In this document: positions 61,047-64,000 of the stretch, in pieces | How positions within the stretch are numbered: position 1 is the stretch's first letter | Layout of the letters: every line of letters starts with the position of its first letter | Assembly (NCBI RefSeq): GCF_001417775.1 | Contig: NZ_BBZJ01000013.1 | Location: 498,945 to 562,944, forward strand | Direction of reading: 5' to 3' | DNA from: Streptomyces sp. TP-A0356 | Lineage (GTDB): Bacteria > Actinomycetota > Actinomycetes > Streptomycetales > Streptomycetaceae | Length of the DNA stretch: 64,000 bases | Notes under the pieces: model-generated | Databases searched by the model: none | The model's input: the letters and a program-made list of their open reading frames with translations, nothing else | Told to the model about the DNA's origin: nothing | Translations under genes and position numbers: made by a program

Positions 61047-64000
61047 GTGAGTCAAGGTAACGGCATGCGACCGCGCGGTCGACGCGTCGGCGCGCTGTCG
61101 GCGCTCACCGCAGTGAGCATCATGACCGCGCTGACTTCGGGCATGGCTTCCGCGGTCGCCGCTCCCCACAGCTCCGTCACGCAGGGGAAGAAGGGGGTGC
61201 ACTCCTTCGCGCCGACGAAGACGAAGGCCGGGGCGAAGGCGAAGGCGCAGCCGGTCCCCCTGCCGTGCACCGGCCAGATCTACGAGTCGGTGGGCAGCGG
61301 TGCCACTGGTGGCACCCAGCTGTACGTGGGTGCGCCGGGAGCAGGCAGTGTCGCCTTCTCCCCGGTGGGCGGGGCCTACGCCAACGGCTACAACGCCATC
61401 GGCACCGACCCGACCACCCACATCATGTACGGGATCGACTCGACCAACGGCCACCTGCTGGCCATCAGCGGTGCCGGTGTGGCCCTCGATCTCGGTGCTG
61501 TGGCGGGCCTCCCTGCTCTTCCCGGCAACGGCTTCTACAACGTCGGCGCGTTCGACACCGGCGGCAACCTCTACGTCGCGGCATTGGGCCAGAGCACGCT
61601 GTACCGCATCGATGTGACCGCCCAGACCGCCACCGCCATCCCGCTCAGCCAGGCCATCGGCTCCGCGGACATCGTGTTCGCGAACGGCTATTTCTGGGGC
61701 ATCGGTGGGAACGGCAGCATCGAGCGCATCAACCCGACGACCGGGGCCGTGACGGTCTTCCCGAGTGTCGGCGCGAGCGGCCCGGCGGGCGGTGCCTTCC
61801 TGTACGGCAACGGGGACCTCGGGTTCATCGTCAACGGGGGCGCCGGCGCCGCCGTGGTCTATCGGATCGGGGTGACCAACCCGGGCTCCGCGAACCCGAC
61901 GTTCACTGTGCTCTCGACACAGACCGCGCCGAACAGCTCGAACATCGACGCCACGTCGTGTGCCGCCGCCCCGGCGGACCTGGCGATCACCAAGAGCGTG
62001 TCGCCCGCCAGCTACAAGCCGGGTGACCAGATCACCTACAACGTGACGGTGACCAACAACGGGCCGAACGACTCGAGCGGCTACACGGTCAACGACACGC
62101 TTCCGCTCGGCTTGACGAACATCTCGACCACCACGGCCGGCTGCACGGTCAGCGGCACGAGCCTCTCGTGCACGGCGGGCGCACTGGCGGCCGGTGCGAG
62201 CCGCACCATCACGGTGACGGGCACGGTCGGGCCGAACGTCTCCGGCGGTCTGACGAACACCGCGACGGTACGGGGCAACGACCCCGACCTGGCCCCGGGC
62301 AACGACACCGCCACCGCGACGGCCCTCCGCGCGAGCGTCGACCTGCAGGTGACGAAGTCGGGCCCGACGTCGGCGAAGCCGGGTGACCCGGTCACCTACA
62401 CCATCACGGTGAAGAACAACGGCCCCGACGCCTCCTCCGGGTGGACCCTCACCGACCCGATTCCGCCCGGCCTGCTCAACGCGACCACCAGCACGGCCGG
62501 TTGTGGCATCGGCGGCGGAGTGCTGACCTGCACCGGTACCTCGCTGGCGAGCGGCGCGAGCACCACGATCACCCTGACCGGCATCGCGGGCCAGGGCTTC
62601 GTCAACATCCAGAACACCGCGGGTGTCGTCGGCAACGACCCCGACCCGAACCTGGCCAACAACACCACCACCTCGAACGTCGCGGTCACGCAGCGGCAGG
62701 TGGACCTGGCGGTGTCGAAGGCGGGCCCGACGTCGGCCAAGGAGGGCGACCAGGTCACCTACACCATCACGGTGACGAACAACGGCCCGGACGCCTCCAC
62801 CGGCTGGACCGTCACCGACGCGCTTCCGCCCGGCCTGCTCAACGCCACGACCAACACGCCCGGTTGTGGCATCGGCGGCGGTGCGCTGATCTGCACCGGC
62901 GCCTCGCTGGCGAGCGGCGCGAGCACCACGATCACCCTGACCGGCACCGCGGGCCAGGGCTTCACCAACATCCAGAACACCGTGGTGGTGCAGGGCAACG
63001 ACCCCGACCCGACCCCGGGCAACAACAAGGCCACCGCGACCGTCCCGATCTCCGTGCCTTCTGCGGACCTGCAGGTCTCGAAGGCGGGCCCGACGTCGGC
63101 CAGAGTGGGCGACCAGGTCACCTACACCATCACGGTGACGAACAACGGCCCGGACGCCTCCACCGGCTGGACCGTCACCGACACGCTTCCGCCCGGCCTG
63201 CTCAACCCGAAGACCACGACGCCGGGCTGCACCATCGTCGGCGGCGTGCTGACCTGCACCGGCGGCCCGCTCGCGAACGGTGCCAGCACCACGATCACCC
63301 TGACCGGCACCGTGGGCCAGGGCCTCGGCAGCATCCAGAACACCGTGGTGCTGCGGGGCAAGGAGGCCGACCCGAACCCGGGCAACAACTCGAGCACCTC
63401 GACCATCGCGGTCTCCCAGAGGCGAGCCGACCTGCAGCTGACGAAGTCGGGCCCGTCGTCGGCGGACGCGGGTGACCCGGTCACCTACACCATCACGGTG
63501 AAGAACAACGGCCCGGACGACTCGACCGGCTGGACCGTCACCGACCAGTTGCCGGCACGTCTGCTCAGCCCGACGACCACGACGCCGGGCTGCACCATCG
63601 CGGGCGGCGTACTGACCTGCACGGGCGGCCCGCTCGCGAACGGTGCCAGCACCACGATCACCGTGACCGGCATCGCGGACCGGGGCTTCACCGGCATCCG
63701 GAACACCGCCGTGGTGAAGGGCCTCGACATCGACCCGAACTCCAGCAACAACACGGGCAGCAACCAGGCCCCCAGGCCCGGCCTGAGGATCTCCAAGTCG
63801 CTGCGGGCGCCGCGCATCATCAGGCCCGGTGACACCGTCAGGTACACCGTCACGGTGCGCAACACCGGTGACACGGACTACACCACCGCCAACCCGGCGA
63901 GCTTCACCGACGACCTCTCCGGTCTGCTGGACGACGGCAAGTACAACGACGACGCCGTGGCCAGCATCGGGACGGTCAGCTACGCCGAGCCCACGCTGCG
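61047..64000 (+). CDS. Secreted protein with DUF11-type repeats, 3' end outside window
   Basis: Frame read from GTG 61047 (GAAGGG upstream) to the right edge without a stop, at least 984 residues. The signal peptide (RRVGALSALTAVSIMTALTS, then ASAVAA at residue 39) is followed by a basic linker. A beta-propeller-like N-terminal domain of about 230 residues comes next (DUF6923-like: YNAIGTDPTTHIMYGID, NVGAFDTGGNLYVAAL). From residue 309 there are five DUF11/CARDB-like beta-sandwich repeats (VTYTITVTNNGPDASTGWTV, then LPPGLLN and LTCTG...LASGASTTITLTG), and then a diverged module. Such proteins are cell-surface or spore-surface adhesins; any sorting signal would be beyond the window. ATG 61065 is an alternative start. 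Confidence 0.88.
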   Translation, partial: MSQGNGMRPRGRRVGALSALTAVSIMTALTSGMASAVAAPHSSVTQGKKGVHSFAPTKTKAGAKAKAQPVPLPCTGQIYESVGSGATGGTQLYVGAPGAGSVAFSPVGGAYANGYNAIGTDPTTHIMYGIDSTNGHLLAISGAGVALDLGAVAGLPALPGNGFYNVGAFDTGGNLYVAALGQSTLYRIDVTAQTATAIPLSQAIGSADIVFANGYFWGIGGNGSIERINPTTGAVTVFPSVGASGPAGGAFLYGNGDLGFIVNGGAGAAVVYRIGVTNPGSANPTFTVLSTQTAPNSSNIDATSCAAAPADLAITKSVSPASYKPGDQITYNVTVTNNGPNDSSGYTVNDTLPLGLTNISTTTAGCTVSGTSLSCTAGALAAGASRTITVTGTVGPNVSGGLTNTATVRGNDPDLAPGNDTATATALRASVDLQVTKSGPTSAKPGDPVTYTITVKNNGPDASSGWTLTDPIPPGLLNATTSTAGCGIGGGVLTCTGTSLASGASTTITLTGIAGQGFVNIQNTAGVVGNDPDPNLANNTTTSNVAVTQRQVDLAVSKAGPTSAKEGDQVTYTITVTNNGPDASTGWTVTDALPPGLLNATTNTPGCGIGGGALICTGASLASGASTTITLTGTAGQGFTNIQNTVVVQGNDPDPTPGNNKATATVPISVPSADLQVSKAGPTSARVGDQVTYTITVTNNGPDASTGWTVTDTLPPGLLNPKTTTPGCTIVGGVLTCTGGPLANGASTTITLTGTVGQGLGSIQNTVVLRGKEADPNPGNNSSTSTIAVSQRRADLQLTKSGPSSADAGDPVTYTITVKNNGPDDSTGWTVTDQLPARLLSPTTTTPGCTIAGGVLTCTGGPLANGASTTITVTGIADRGFTGIRNTAVVKGLDIDPNSSNNTGSNQAPRPGLRISKSLRAPRIIRPGDTVRYTVTVRNTGDTDYTTANPASFTDDLSGLLDDGKYNDDAVASIGTVSYAEPTL
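61974..63788 (+). repeat. Five coding repeats of exactly 363 bp
   Basis: The equivalent (A/V)DLxxxK codons fall at 61974, 62337, 62700, 63063 and 63426, a constant 363-nt (121-residue) spacing. Units 2-5 are close at the DNA level, and long stretches such as accatcacggtga and accggctggaccgtcaccga recur. The following module starts 12 bases early and is diverged. Confidence 0.9.

Overview
The window is a stretch of chromosome from a Streptomyces-type actinobacterium. The evidence is very high G+C, frequent GTG/TTG starts, almost no TTA codons, and Streptomyces-typical genes: an SsbB-like ssDNA-binding protein beside a dynamin pair (DynA/DynB-like), a PknG/GlnX/GlnH locus, an LAXTG surface protein, a ROK-controlled sugar ABC locus and an ECF sigma factor with its membrane partner. 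Most of it reads as core genome. The clear exception is an accessory insertion at about 11.65-18.14 kb.

Layout. 1-9 kb: the C-terminal part of a secreted subtilisin, an anti-sigma/ECF-sigma pair, asd, pepN and a 24-codon gene with a good ribosome binding site. 9-11.5 kb: a CocE/NonD-type hydrolase divergent from a TetR regulator, with a 33-bp palindrome between them. 11.65-18.14 kb: a decayed tyrosine-integrase/helper pair (two single-base frameshifts) whose integrase gene is split by a second, apparently intact 4,989-bp element. That inner element carries three translationally coupled genes (tyrosine recombinase, small HTH protein, nine-zinc-ribbon recombinase-like protein) and one cargo gene. 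18.4-20.6 kb: an FAD monooxygenase divergent from its TetR regulator, with paired inverted operators. 20.6-26 kb: a small membrane protein, malQ preceded by a repeat-containing small ORF, an HNH endonuclease and an MscS channel.

26-33 kb: a sugar-utilisation operon with ROK regulator, binding lipoprotein, two permeases, GH4 glycosidase and BadF-type sugar kinase; no ATPase subunit is encoded here. 33.2-44.1 kb: a seven-gene co-directional signalling operon, glnX-glnH-coiled coil-pknG-PP2C-VWA-FHA. It combines the amino-acid-sensing GlnX/GlnH/PknG system with a kinase/phosphatase/VWA triad and an FHA reader. The coiled-coil gene holds the only in-frame TTA codon I found in an intact gene, which suggests bldA control. 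44.2-55.1 kb: a methyltransferase, a truncated haemoglobin, a thioesterase and the ABC-F translation factor EttA, two SpoIIE-type phosphatases, a BBE-like flavin oxidase, and a thioester-domain protein with an LAQTG sorting signal.

55.4-64 kb: ssbB, dynB and dynA, which fit a sporulation septation/segregation locus, then tRNA-Arg(TCT). The window ends in a secreted protein with DUF11-type repeats that runs off the right edge; five of its repeats start at an exact 363-nt spacing. Numerous perfect GC-rich hairpins mark transcription unit ends. I found no rRNA and no CRISPR array. All identifications come from reading the sequence and from memory of families; no database was searched.
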